Below, one piece after another: positions 44,589 to 54,000 of a DNA stretch of 64,000 nt. The notes under the pieces were generated by a model, which saw nothing but the letters and a program-made list of their open reading frames with translations, ran no database searches and had not been told where the DNA came from. Position 1 is the first letter of the stretch, and each line of letters starts with the position of its first letter. Origin of the DNA: Roseivirga ehrenbergii (GTDB lineage: Bacteria > Bacteroidota > Bacteroidia > Cytophagales > Cyclobacteriaceae); assembly GCF_001593005.1 (NCBI RefSeq), contig NZ_LQZQ01000045.1:124001-188000 (forward strand), written 5' to 3'. Made by a program: the position numbers and the translations under genes.

Positions 44589-47500
44589 ATGAAATTTAGA
44601 AAAATAATAGCATTAGAGCTTACTCACAATAAAAAAGGTGATTTGTTTTGTCGATTAATGTCCGACCTCTTTCATGCTTTGGGCTATGATGAACCTAGGT
44701 TTGATGTTCATAAGTCAGGAAGAGAAATTGATTTGCAGACTGTACATAGAATCGAAAATAAAATTGCGATTGCGGAATGTAAGGCTCATAAGGCTACCAT
44801 TGGAGGTAGTGATATAAATAAATTTGTAGGTGCTCTAGATGCTGAAAAAAGAAAGCACTCTAAATCAGATTTATACAAAGATTATGATGTTACTGGATAT
44901 TTCGTCTCCCTTTCAGGATATAAAGAAACTGCAATTGAACAAGAATTGGACAATAATAACGACAGATTAATTCTTTTAAAACCAGAACAAATTATTGACG
45001 AATTGGTGAAAGGGAGAATAATAGTCCCTTTAGAAAAAGCTGTTGCCTCAGTTAACTCCAATGAACTCACCCTTGAAATGTCAGCAGACCTGATAGCATA
45101 CAATAAAGGCTGGGTATGGGCTATATATTATTCGAATGGTCAAAGAACAACTCATGTAGCTTTTGTACATGCTGAAGGAAAGCTTTTAGTTAAAGAACTT
45201 TCAGATGAAATTATAAAACTCGATAAAAAGTTAGATAAAAATTTTACTGACTTGGAAGTTATATGCAATAATGATAAGCTTCCAAAGATTTTAGAAACAC
45301 AAAAGAAATATTTTAAATATTTAGAGAATGAATGCGGTGAAATTCATTTTGAAGGGTTACCTACTGATAAGGATGCTGGTTCTGTAAAAGTAAGGTTGGA
45401 AAATATTTTCATTACGCCAAGCTTAGAAATCATATCAAATCAACAAAAGGAATTTAATGATATTATAGAAGATGAACGAATCAGTATAGGTAATATCTTA
45501 AACATGAATAGTAGGTTAGCCATTCTAGCAAAGCCTGGAGGAGGTAAATCAACCTTAATAAAACGGTTAGCCATTGCTTATGCATTCCCATCTAGAAAAA
45601 AACTTATTGACGATAACCTTCCCAAGGAAAAATGGTTCCCTATATTTATTAGATGTAGAGAATTGGGAGAAAAAGTCACTTCTAGTATTACTGAGATTAT
45701 TCATAATATCCCAAATCGTGCAGAAATAAATGATTGCTCAGAAACATTTGTCAATATCATTTCAAACTCCCTACAAAAAGGAACAGCACTTTTATTAATA
45801 GATGGACTTGATGAAATCTCTGATGATCGAAATAGGATTTCATTCGTAAATCAATTACGAACTTTTATAGCTACCTATCCTAATATTCATATTGTAATTA
45901 CATCTAGAGAAGCAGGATTTAGAGCTGTAGGCGGAATACTGGCAAACTATTGTGCCAACTATAAATTGTCACCACTTAATTCGGAAGAAATTGAAAGTTT
46001 ATCGATAAAGTGGCATACTGAAATAGTGGATAATTCAGAGAAAACTAAAAAAGAAGCTGTTAACCTAGCTAAGATAATTATTAATGACAATAGAATAAAA
46101 ACATTAGCTGAAAACCCTCTTTTATTGACAACCTTACTTTTTGTAAAAAGATGGGCTGGATATCTACCAACTAGAAAAAGTGTTCTATATCAAGAAATGA
46201 TTAAACTGCTAATGGTTACTTGGAATGTTGAGGGACATGAGCAATTAGACATAGAAGAAGCAGAACCTCAATTAGCATATGTAGCCTTTTGGATGACTTC
46301 AAAGGGAGAACAAACAATTACATTAAATGACCTTAAAAAGTGTCTTTTAGATGCCCGAAAACAAATGCCTGATATTTTAGGTTATACCAAGATTAGTATA
46401 CCTGATTTTATCAAGAGAGTTGAGTCAAGAAGTAGCTTATTAATAATGTCGGGGCACAAAAAAGTTGATTCAGGTGAAATTGTACAGATTTATGAGTTTT
46501 TACATCTCAGTTTTCAAGAGCATTTAACAGCTAAAGCAGTTGTAGAAAAATTCCTTCCTATTTCCGAAAACAGAAAATCAACTCTTGACATTATCAAACC
46601 CCACATAGAAGATGAAAGTTGGAAAGAAGTTATTCCTTTAGTTGCAGTCTTGTTAAGAAGAGATTCAAAAGAGTTAATCGAACATTTAATCGAATTATCC
46701 ATAATATCGCAAGATGATGATATTCAGCATGTAAATAGAAAAAGAAATTCTATTTCACCTGCCGAGCTTTTAGGAAGCTGTATCGCTAATGAAATTCAAA
46801 TCACTCCTGAACTACTTGATAATGCAATTGAGTGGTACTCTAAAAACAGATATCGAATCCGAGATAAATCTTCGACAGAAACTATTCTAAATAGTAAATT
46901 TAGAGAAGCATTCAAAGATAAAATCCATAATTTATATTTTGAGGAATTCAATGATAAATTCTCAAGCCCTATTGGTAGTTTAATTGGAGAAGTGTACATA
47001 AATGAGTTAAAAAAGAGCGAAAAGGAAGTTCATAAAACAATATTAGCGGATATCAAAACCCCAAACAGAGAAACACAGGCCACTTCATTATTTGGATTAA
47101 TGATTTTTTGTTTTGAAAATAAGTTACATGTTAATCAAACAAAAAATGCTAAAATCAAACAATATGATTTTACAGAAATAGTTGAAAAATTATTGACTAT
47201 TATCAAGTCTGACGATAAACACCTTTGCTTTCCGGCTTTGTGGAGTATTGCTTGGTTTAATGAATCATTTACTTTTTCAGAAACTTTACGAGTAGATATC
47301 CTGAAAAGTCTTCTTGAAATATGGAATAAATATGACGATTCAAAAAACCTTAATAGAGTGTGCACATGGGCAATAAAAACACTTCTTAGCCCGAATATTC
47401 AGATCGATAAAAAATTAGTGGGTATTGATAATATAGAATCTATTATCTTAAAAAGATTCAACTCTCCCTTGAATGAATACGACAAATTAGTTTCAGTTTT

Positions 47501-47675
47501 TCTTAGTGTTCATTTAAGTTTATCCTTTGATAAAACGGAAGTAGAAAAGATATTAATAGAGGAAAACAAAAAGCATAGGAGCTCTAATAATCAGATCGCA
47601 GAATATGCTGAAAGACTGGGTGTGAAATTCAATAAAAAAGAAAGCCAACACACAACAAGGGCTAAAAAATCATAG
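44589..47675 (+). CDS. Mrr-like nuclease-NACHT STAND NTPase, candidate anti-phage protein
   Basis: 1028 residues from the ATG at 44589 (an in-frame GTG at 44538 lies in the boundary repeat). Domains: an N-terminal PD-(D/E)XK restriction-endonuclease-like domain (about 15-150) with Asp48 (GREIDL) and Glu63-Cys64-Lys65 (AIAECKAH). Then an unassigned alpha/beta region (160-290). Then a NACHT NTPase with Walker A AKPGGGKST (Lys320), Walker B LLLIDGLDE (Asp405, Asp408, Glu409) and sensor IVITSR (435-440). Finally a helical C-terminal half (about 600-1010) likely serving as the sensor. The architecture matches STAND anti-phage proteins (Avs and bNACHT-type): target recognition drives oligomerisation and nuclease activation. 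The gene is visibly more A/T-rich than its neighbours, stands alone, and its last codons lie in a stem-loop. Defence is inference from architecture. Confidence 0.88.
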   Translation: MKFRKIIALELTHNKKGDLFCRLMSDLFHALGYDEPRFDVHKSGREIDLQTVHRIENKIAIAECKAHKATIGGSDINKFVGALDAEKRKHSKSDLYKDYDVTGYFVSLSGYKETAIEQELDNNNDRLILLKPEQIIDELVKGRIIVPLEKAVASVNSNELTLEMSADLIAYNKGWVWAIYYSNGQRTTHVAFVHAEGKLLVKELSDEIIKLDKKLDKNFTDLEVICNNDKLPKILETQKKYFKYLENECGEIHFEGLPTDKDAGSVKVRLENIFITPSLEIISNQQKEFNDIIEDERISIGNILNMNSRLAILAKPGGGKSTLIKRLAIAYAFPSRKKLIDDNLPKEKWFPIFIRCRELGEKVTSSITEIIHNIPNRAEINDCSETFVNIISNSLQKGTALLLIDGLDEISDDRNRISFVNQLRTFIATYPNIHIVITSREAGFRAVGGILANYCANYKLSPLNSEEIESLSIKWHTEIVDNSEKTKKEAVNLAKIIINDNRIKTLAENPLLLTTLLFVKRWAGYLPTRKSVLYQEMIKLLMVTWNVEGHEQLDIEEAEPQLAYVAFWMTSKGEQTITLNDLKKCLLDARKQMPDILGYTKISIPDFIKRVESRSSLLIMSGHKKVDSGEIVQIYEFLHLSFQEHLTAKAVVEKFLPISENRKSTLDIIKPHIEDESWKEVIPLVAVLLRRDSKELIEHLIELSIISQDDDIQHVNRKRNSISPAELLGSCIANEIQITPELLDNAIEWYSKNRYRIRDKSSTETILNSKFREAFKDKIHNLYFEEFNDKFSSPIGSLIGEVYINELKKSEKEVHKTILADIKTPNRETQATSLFGLMIFCFENKLHVNQTKNAKIKQYDFTEIVEKLLTIIKSDDKHLCFPALWSIAWFNESFTFSETLRVDILKSLLEIWNKYDDSKNLNRVCTWAIKTLLSPNIQIDKKLVGIDNIESIILKRFNSPLNEYDKLVSVFLSVHLSLSFDKTEVEKILIEENKKHRSSNNQIAEYAERLGVKFNKKESQHTTRAKKS

Positions 47676-47714
47676 CTGCCCTTTGAGCCAGCAACGTTTT
47701 TTAGCCAAACGTTA
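47645..47714. repeat. 3' boundary stem-loop of the NACHT gene cassette
   Basis: ACACACAAC (47648-47656) is complementary to the 5' boundary. GGCTAAAAAA (47660-47669) pairs perfectly with TTTTTTAGCC (47697-47706), enclosing the gene's stop codon and a smaller GGGC/GCCC pairing. AACGTT occurs at 47693-47698 and ACGTTA follows at 47709-47714. The layout resembles a folded recombination site more than a terminator, but the identity is not proven. Confidence 0.5.
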
Positions 47715-47722
47715 AACCCCAC

Positions 47723-47743
47723 AAAAAAAGCACCTCTCGGTGC
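47723..47743 (-). terminator. Terminator for the DUF2911 gene
   Basis: On the reverse strand GCACC-GAGA-GGTGC runs into TTTTTTT (A-run 47723-47729). Confidence 0.85.
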
Positions 47744-47768
47744 CTTTCAATTCTTAGTTAAGTTTTGT

Positions 47769-48338
47769 TTACCACTTAATTGGCATTTCGGCAATGGTGT
47801 TTTCCCAGCCTACCATAAGGTGCGTACCGCCTTCCACTTCTTTAAATACCATAGAAAGGTATTCAATAGGCTCGTCAGACTTGCTAACTGGGCCATCTAC
47901 TCTCGCTACTTCTTTGCTGTCTTTTAAAGTGTAATTACCCCAAGTGTTCAATTTGCTATGCAATACAAAAGTCCATTTGTCGGTATTAGGAATTGCAAAT
48001 AGGGTATAGGTTCCCGCTTTTACTTTGGTATTGCCTACGGTTACATCCTGGTAGAATGTGATTTCATTGGCTTCGTTAGCCCCTAAACGCCACATTTGGC
48101 CAAACGGAGCAGCTTTTTCTCCTAGCATTGTTCTGCCTTTCAATTGAGGACGGCTATAGTAAATTTTGATTTTAAGGTCTTTTACTGGCCTGCCCATGAC
48201 TTCGTCTAATGGTTGTCCGTCAGGAAAATAAGCAGCATCCATTGGGCTTGCATCTGGCCCTGGGAATTTCTGTGCTTGCGCGTTAAAGGTGACCAATAAG
48301 GCCGCAATAGCAAAAAGAGTAGTGATTGATTTTTTCAT
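47769..48338 (-). CDS. DUF2911 family exported protein
   Basis: 189 residues with a signal peptide (MKKSITTLFAIAALLVTFNAQAQ). The core DLKIKIYYSRPQLKGRTM, MWRLGANEANEITFYQDV, AGTYTLFAIPN and WTFVLHSKLNTWG is characteristic of DUF2911, a periplasmic all-beta family common in Bacteroidota and of unknown function. Length is normal. Confidence 0.92.
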   Translation of the reverse strand: MKKSITTLFAIAALLVTFNAQAQKFPGPDASPMDAAYFPDGQPLDEVMGRPVKDLKIKIYYSRPQLKGRTMLGEKAAPFGQMWRLGANEANEITFYQDVTVGNTKVKAGTYTLFAIPNTDKWTFVLHSKLNTWGNYTLKDSKEVARVDGPVSKSDEPIEYLSMVFKEVEGGTHLMVGWENTIAEMPIKW

Positions 48339-48404
48339 GGTTATGGTTTTGTTTGTTTAATGAATGCTTTGAACTCCAAATTAAGGCAATAGGTTTTCCC
48401 AGCC

Positions 48405-49637
48405 TCAATAGAAAAACAGATAAGCGATAAAAATTGCTGCAATTACGCCCACAAGGTCGGCTATAAGACCAGCGGTAACCGCATACCTAGAGTTTTTAAT
48501 ATTCACCGAACCGAAATACACGGCCAGTACATAAAAAGTGGTTTCGGTAGAGCCTTGGAACACGCTTGATAGGCGGCCAGCAAATGAATCAGCCCCGAAA
48601 GTATTCATAGTTTCTACCATCATAGATCTTGAGCCACTACCACTCAAGGGTTTCATCAGGGCGGTAGGAAGTGCGTCAATAAACTCTGTATTTACACCAA
48701 TAAATGAAAAGCCAAACTTCAGGCCATTCGTAATTAAATCTAAGGTGCCTGATTCTCTAAACACGCCTATGGCAACAAGCATGGCAACTAAATAGGGGAT
48801 AATTTTAATAGCAATAGAAAAGCCTTCTTTTGCGCCTTCAACAAAACTTTCATAAACGTTAACCTTCTTCTTTAAAGCGAGAATGATAAAGGAGATGATG
48901 ATACTGAACAATATAAGGTTACTCGAAATGCTTGAAATGACTTGTATTTGAGCTTGAGAAATAGTGTTGAAATACAGAATTAAACCAATGATTCCAGCAG
49001 TTAAAGTACCTAAATAGAGAAGTACAGTTTTGTTGAAAAGGTTAATTTTCTGATAAATAGATACGGTAATAAGTCCAGCCAAAGTAGAGAAATAGGTAGC
49101 CAATAATATTGGAAGGAATATGTCAGATGGGTTGGCTGCTCCAGCAAGTGCCCGGTAGGCCATAATGGAAACAGGAATTAGCGTTAAACCCGAAGTGTTC
49201 AATACCAAGAACATAATCTGGGCATTGGAAGCGGTGTCTTTATTAGGGTTAAGTTCTTGTAATCCGTCCATGGCTTTTAGGCCAAGCGGAGTGGCGGCAT
49301 TATCGAGCCCTAAAAAGTTCATCGAAAAATTCATGACCATAGGACTAAATACAGGATGGTTCTTCGGGATTTCTGGATATATTTTGGTAAACAAGGGGCT
49401 AATGAATTTAGCTACAATGGCCACAATACCGCCTTTTTCTCCGATTTTCATGATGCCTAACCAAAGACAAAGTACGCCAGTTAAGCCTATAGATAGATCG
49501 AAACCAGTCTTGGCCATGTCAAAGGTGCTCTGCATCATTGTCGGAAAAACTTCGGTATCACCAAAGAAGATCAGTTTGATGAGCGCGACCACAAAGGCGA
49601 TTAAGAAAAAGGCAACCCAGATGTAATTTAAAGCCAT
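48405..49637 (-). CDS. SpmA-SpmB-like nucleoside-recognition (Gate domain) membrane protein
   Basis: 410 residues, about nine to ten hydrophobic segments. Two Gate-domain halves are fused: an SpmA-like half (LTGVLCLWLGIMKIGEKGG; NFLGLDNAATPLGLKAM) and an SpmB-like half (about 225-410; IPYLVAMLVAIGVFRESG; GSGSRSMMVETM). The family is named from sporulation proteins but is widespread in non-sporulating Bacteroidota and is presumed to move a small solute; substrate unknown. Confidence 0.88.
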   Translation of the reverse strand: MALNYIWVAFFLIAFVVALIKLIFFGDTEVFPTMMQSTFDMAKTGFDLSIGLTGVLCLWLGIMKIGEKGGIVAIVAKFISPLFTKIYPEIPKNHPVFSPMVMNFSMNFLGLDNAATPLGLKAMDGLQELNPNKDTASNAQIMFLVLNTSGLTLIPVSIMAYRALAGAANPSDIFLPILLATYFSTLAGLITVSIYQKINLFNKTVLLYLGTLTAGIIGLILYFNTISQAQIQVISSISSNLILFSIIISFIILALKKKVNVYESFVEGAKEGFSIAIKIIPYLVAMLVAIGVFRESGTLDLITNGLKFGFSFIGVNTEFIDALPTALMKPLSGSGSRSMMVETMNTFGADSFAGRLSSVFQGSTETTFYVLAVYFGSVNIKNSRYAVTAGLIADLVGVIAAIFIAYLFFY

Positions 49638-49707
49638 GGGTGAATTTAGAATTAAGATTGACGATTTACAATTTTGTTGGTCGAGATGCTATTTTGAATA
49701 TGGAGTT

Positions 49708-50400
49708 TCAAACCAAATTCATCAAATGCACTGCAGCCATACCAGCCGTTTCGGTACGTAAACGGTTGGCGCCCAAACTCACTTTTACAAATCCCGCGGC
49801 CAAGGCCATCTCCACTTCGCGTTCGCTGAAATCTCCTTCAGGGCCAATCATCACTAAGTTTGAAGCCGAACCGACCAGCTTGTCTTTCAATAAAGCTTCG
49901 TTTTCAAAATCCACATAAGCGATAAACTTATAGTCGGTTTGAACTTGCTTGATAAAGTTTTTGATGGAAGTCAGTTCATCGAGTTGCGGCATAAACGCCT
50001 GACCCGATTGCTTCATGGCACCAATGGCCTTTTTTACGATTCTATCCAGCTTCAATACTTTTCGTTCCGAATGGTCACCCAAAAGGAATGAGATTCGGTC
50101 TACACCCAACTCCACTGCTTTTTCCACGAACCACTCGGTGCGGTCCAGGTTTTTAGTAGGGGCGATGGCCAAATGTCTGAAAGTGGAATGTGGCTTGACC
50201 TCTTCTTTGCTTATAATTTCGAAAGCGCATTTTTTATGGTTCGCCTCGGTAATGTTGGCGGTATAAAAACTGCCTTTGCCATCGGTAAGTTGAATGCTAT
50301 CGCCTGATTTTAAGCGCATAACTTTAACGACATGTCTCGACTCTTCGTCATCTAAATGCAAAGTGCCTGCGGGAATATCGGGTTGATAGAATAAGTGCAT
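49708..50400 (-). CDS. rsmE: 16S rRNA (uracil(1498)-N(3))-methyltransferase
   Basis: 230 residues from the ATG at 50400 (MHLFYQPDI), the usual start and length; a further upstream in-frame start at 50484 overlaps the divergent gene and is rejected. An N-terminal PUA-like part (LHLDDEESRHVVKVMRLK) precedes a SPOUT methyltransferase with the trefoil-knot motif LVMIGPEGDFSEREVEMA and SLGANRLRTETAGMAAVHL. It methylates U1498 in the ribosomal decoding region with SAM. Confidence 0.95.
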   Translation of the reverse strand: MHLFYQPDIPAGTLHLDDEESRHVVKVMRLKSGDSIQLTDGKGSFYTANITEANHKKCAFEIISKEEVKPHSTFRHLAIAPTKNLDRTEWFVEKAVELGVDRISFLLGDHSERKVLKLDRIVKKAIGAMKQSGQAFMPQLDELTSIKNFIKQVQTDYKFIAYVDFENEALLKDKLVGSASNLVMIGPEGDFSEREVEMALAAGFVKVSLGANRLRTETAGMAAVHLMNLV

Positions 50401-50459
50401 AACGGGTTTGGTCACTAAAATAGGAATAGATGCCTTGATTTCAATTATATTCGTTGCGA

Positions 50460-51938
50460 ATGAAGGCAGAGAGAATTTTTTCACCCCAACAATACCGCTG
50501 GATTCAGTTGGCCATCAACCTGCTTTTTATAGCGGTTTGGTTCTTTGCCAACGAAGGCCTTTCGTTTTGGGACGATTACACTTACCTCAATTTTGCCAAT
50601 GAAATCAATCAAGGCAGATTTGAAGTAACCACCAACCATTTTACGAGTAGATTAGCCCTGATTTACCCCACTGCTTGGTTTATTGACCTGTTTGGGGTTA
50701 ATGAATACAGCATGGTGATTTTCCCAATGCTTTGTGGTTTGGGTCTTATAAACCTCTTTTTCTTTTTGGGGAATAGGGTGAATTACTGGATCGGGCTTTT
50801 GGGTGGAATGCTCATACTCTGTGATTACCACATGATCAATTTTGCCATTCACCTTTTTCCAGAACTGCCATTAACGTTCTGCATTTTTATATTTCTGGTG
50901 GGCTATTATTTGGTACTGAAAAATGAAGCAGATTATCGACTGACTGGATTTATTACGGCCACTGCCTTATTGGGTGCATTTCTGATCAAAACCACGGTGT
51001 TTCTGTTGTTGCCGCTGCTGGCCTATCTCTTTATTACTGACAGAATTAATAGAAGGAATAAAGGCTTTTGGCGCATCTTCATCAGTTTAGGTATTTTCTA
51101 TTTTCTACTCCACGGTTTTTGGTATTTAGAAACCAAAGGCAGCTTTATGTACCGCTTCGAAAATATTGCCAACAACCATGTAGCCACTGTAAAAACCTTC
51201 TTCGATAAGGAATCTCTACTTTGGAAGCGCCTGACTTATTTACCGCTGATTACCTTCACCAAGGGCGGTTATTTTATTCCACTGCTGTTGGCTTTGCCTG
51301 CCATAATTGGCTTAAAGCGAAAGGATTTCAACCTAAAACAAGCCGATAAATTTTGGCCCATTGCCAGCCTCATTTTAATCCTGAGCTATTGGTTCTTTTC
51401 TACCAACTGGCGGTATTATAGTCCGCTACCGCTCGAAACACGACACATCGCTTTTTTCATTCCCGCTTTTATTATGACGGCTGTTACTTTCTGGCCTCAG
51501 CATCGGTGGTTCGAATTATTGAAACCCAAAGCGGTTCTGATTGCAACAGTACTTGGCTTTTTAATGATTCCCGCATACACCATTTATAAGTCCGGCAATC
51601 GAGGTTTTAAAGCAGAGCAAAGCATTGTACAGCAATATTTGGTGGAAGATAAAGCAGCCCAAACCGTGATTACTGATGGACTTAATTCTTATGGCTATCC
51701 TTACTTCTACAACTTCCACCAAGGAGAGGATAAGTATCTCTGGTTCTCAGAAATGGATTTCTCTCAAATCGAAGTTGGTGATTATGTGCTGCTGAATGAG
51801 GCTTACTTCAATGAAGAGTATAACGACACCGCCAACTTTGCCGCCTTTAAAAAGGTCGTTGCTGAAAAACAATGGCGCCTTGATTTAATTGAGGAAAAGG
51901 GCAGGGTGAAGCTTTATAGAATTGCCGCTAACCTCTAA
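50460..51938 (+). CDS. GT39/PMT-like membrane glycosyltransferase
   Basis: 492 residues from the ATG at 50460, divergent from rsmE. About ten or more transmembrane helices follow a short loop carrying ANEGLSFWDDYTYLNFANE; the Asp pair in the first extracytoplasmic loop is typical of dolichyl/undecaprenyl-phosphate-dependent mannosyltransferases and ArnT. A C-terminal periplasmic domain is at about 380-492. The sugar and acceptor are unknown. Confidence 0.8.
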   Translation: MKAERIFSPQQYRWIQLAINLLFIAVWFFANEGLSFWDDYTYLNFANEINQGRFEVTTNHFTSRLALIYPTAWFIDLFGVNEYSMVIFPMLCGLGLINLFFFLGNRVNYWIGLLGGMLILCDYHMINFAIHLFPELPLTFCIFIFLVGYYLVLKNEADYRLTGFITATALLGAFLIKTTVFLLLPLLAYLFITDRINRRNKGFWRIFISLGIFYFLLHGFWYLETKGSFMYRFENIANNHVATVKTFFDKESLLWKRLTYLPLITFTKGGYFIPLLLALPAIIGLKRKDFNLKQADKFWPIASLILILSYWFFSTNWRYYSPLPLETRHIAFFIPAFIMTAVTFWPQHRWFELLKPKAVLIATVLGFLMIPAYTIYKSGNRGFKAEQSIVQQYLVEDKAAQTVITDGLNSYGYPYFYNFHQGEDKYLWFSEMDFSQIEVGDYVLLNEAYFNEEYNDTANFAAFKKVVAEKQWRLDLIEEKGRVKLYRIAANL

Positions 51939-52020
51939 CCCTTTTTACTTTGAGTCGATTTTTGGATTGATATAGAGCCTGAGAAATAAAGCAACAACCC
52001 TTTCCCTGCTAAGTAAGGGC

Positions 52021-52576
52021 TATACTTTTACTCAAATAATTCGTTAATTTGAAATATGGACATTCAAGCAGAAAAGCGAGATTTAATTCAATGGTTGTCA
52101 GGACTCAATGATCTTCGAATGATCAAACTTGTAGGGACACTAAGAAAGGCATCTGAAGCAGGTTCAGGTTCAAAACTCACCAAAGCTGAAATATCCGCTA
52201 TCGATCAAGGCTTGAAATCCATAAAAGAAGGAAAGGTTAAATCTCATGAGGATGTTATGAAACTCACAAAGAAAGAATTCCCAAACCTTTTCGAATAGTC
52301 ACCATGGAAGTCATTTGGTCAGATGATGCTTTTGAAGACTATTTAGAGAATATCAGATTTCTAATCAGACGGTGGTCTGAAAAATCAGCAATTAATTTTA
52401 TTGACGAGGTAGATACTATAATTGACCTTTTAAAATTAAACCCTGAAGCATTTCCATTAAGCAATTATAAGAGTATTAGAAGGGCTGTTGTAAGGAAGCA
52501 AATCACACTTTTCTATAAGGTAGAAGATGAAACAATCATCTTGGTTCGCTTCTGGAATACTTATAAAAACCCAGAA
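52021..52576 (+). repeat. Direct repeat copy 1 carrying a toxin-antitoxin module
   Basis: About 555 bp from TATACTTTTACTCAAATAAT through the toxin gene to AAAAACCCAGA, nearly identical to 56250-56805, exactly 4229 bp away. Identity begins sharply 35 bp before the antitoxin start and ends inside the last toxin codons. Confidence 0.95.
52056..52298 (+). CDS. Antitoxin-like protein, copy 1
   Basis: 80 residues, helical (MDIQAEKRDLIQWLSGLNDL). The size, position 5 bp before a ParE-like toxin and helical character mark it as the antitoxin; it is not an obvious ribbon-helix-helix protein. It resembles small addiction-module components that begin with a kinked helix of similar pattern. It differs from copy 2 at five of 80 residues (36, 47, 54, 65, 69). 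Confidence 0.75.
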   Translation: MDIQAEKRDLIQWLSGLNDLRMIKLVGTLRKASEAGSGSKLTKAEISAIDQGLKSIKEGKVKSHEDVMKLTKKEFPNLFE

Positions 52577-52591
52577 TCCCTTAAAATCTGA
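52304..52591 (+). CDS. ParE/RelE-superfamily toxin, copy 1
   Basis: 95 residues. MEVIWSDDAFEDYLENI and WSEKSAINFIDEVDTIIDLL form the helical front, and AVVRKQITLFYKVEDETIIL and VRFWNTYKNP the beta sheet, as in RelE/ParE toxins of the YoeB/Txe-like branch. Whether it cleaves mRNA or inhibits gyrase cannot be told. It differs from copy 2 at 16 of 95 positions, five of these in the last five residues. Confidence 0.85.
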   Translation: MEVIWSDDAFEDYLENIRFLIRRWSEKSAINFIDEVDTIIDLLKLNPEAFPLSNYKSIRRAVVRKQITLFYKVEDETIILVRFWNTYKNPESLKI

Positions 52592-52737
52592 CTTCATAGA
52601 AAAGGGCAGGGTGAAGTTGTTGACAGTTTCATCTGTTTAGATCATATTTTTAGTTTTAATGTCTAAAAAAGTTAGTTGCACTAATTATTTTGGTTTTTCT
52701 GTGTTAGCTTTGATTCTACTTTCACAGCAAGCTGCAT

Positions 52738-54000
52738 ATGTCATTTGATAGAATTAAGGAGAAGTTGAATATACTGGCCGATGCCGCCAAATATGATGTT
52801 TCCTGCTCGTCTAGCGGAAGCAAGCGCACCAATAAAGAGAAAAGTTTAGGGAACTCCTCGGGGATGGGGATTTGCCATAGCTACACTGAAGACGGTAGGT
52901 GTGTTTCGTTACTCAAAATCTTAATGACCAATCACTGCATATTTGATTGCGCTTATTGCGTTACGCGCAGAAGCAATGACATTAAGCGAGCCGCTTTTAA
53001 AATTCAAGAGGTGGTTGACCTTACCATCAACTTCTACAGAAGAAATTATATAGAAGGCCTGTTCCTTAGTTCTGGAATTTTCAAAGATGCTGATTACACC
53101 ATGGAAAGGTTGGTGGCTGTGGCTAAGAAGTTAAGGTTAGAGGAGAAGTTTAATGGTTACATTCACCTCAAATCTATTCCAGGGGCTTCAGATGAACTGA
53201 TGCGAGAGGCTGGCCTTTATGCAGATAGGCTGAGTGTGAATATAGAAATCCCTACCGTTTCGGGTCTCAAACTTTTAGCGCCAGAGAAAGATCACAAAGA
53301 TTTCTTAAAGCCCATGGAGAAGGTGAAAAATGAAATCATTCAGTATAAATCGGAAAAGAAGATTATTAAAAGCACACCTAAGTATGCGCCTGCTGGCCAA
53401 AGCACACAAATGATTGTGGGGGCAACAGGTGAGACCGATCAGCAGATTCTTCTTACTTCAGCGTATTTCTATAAGGAATTTAACCTTAAACGGGTTTATT
53501 ACTCTGGCTACGTGCCTGTGATTGCAGATGAACGTTTGCCGCAATTGGGCACGCAAGTACCGATGTTGAGAGAAAACCGGCTTTACCAAACCGATTGGTT
53601 AATGCGATTTTATGGCTTTGATGTCCGTGAGATTGTTGATAAAAACAACCCTAATTTAGATTTAGAAGTAGATCCGAAACTGGCTTGGGCGCTACGTAAC
53701 CTGCATGAGTTTCCCGTGAATATAAACAAGGCTGATAAATTCATGTTACTCAGAATTCCTGGGGTGGGCGTCAAATCGGTGAGCAAGATTATTAAGGCCA
53801 GGCGATTTAGAAAACTCAATTGGCAACATTTGGCTAAACTTGGGATTGCCTCTAATAGGGCCAAGTATTTTATTACCTGTGAGTCTTCTGAATTTGAAAA
53901 GAGAGACCTAACGGCCGAACAAATCAGAGGATTCATTCTTCAAAATTCATCTTCAAAATTTCGCAAACTCGTATCTCCACAATTAAATGTATTCGGATAG
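52738..54000 (+). CDS. Putative DNA modification/repair radical SAM protein (TIGR03916)
   Basis: 420 residues. The radical-SAM cluster motif CxxxCxxC is at Cys67, Cys71 and Cys74 (NHCIFDCAYCVTRRS). A C-terminal helix-hairpin-helix (about 330-350, LLRIPGVGVKSVSKIIKARR) indicates DNA contact. This combination, followed by a TIGR03915 gene, is the conserved pair predicted to act in DNA repair or modification; the family is often called SPL-like. The reaction is unknown. It overlaps the next gene by 14 bp, so they are translated together. Confidence 0.9.
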   Translation: MSFDRIKEKLNILADAAKYDVSCSSSGSKRTNKEKSLGNSSGMGICHSYTEDGRCVSLLKILMTNHCIFDCAYCVTRRSNDIKRAAFKIQEVVDLTINFYRRNYIEGLFLSSGIFKDADYTMERLVAVAKKLRLEEKFNGYIHLKSIPGASDELMREAGLYADRLSVNIEIPTVSGLKLLAPEKDHKDFLKPMEKVKNEIIQYKSEKKIIKSTPKYAPAGQSTQMIVGATGETDQQILLTSAYFYKEFNLKRVYYSGYVPVIADERLPQLGTQVPMLRENRLYQTDWLMRFYGFDVREIVDKNNPNLDLEVDPKLAWALRNLHEFPVNINKADKFMLLRIPGVGVKSVSKIIKARRFRKLNWQHLAKLGIASNRAKYFITCESSEFEKRDLTAEQIRGFILQNSSSKFRKLVSPQLNVFG

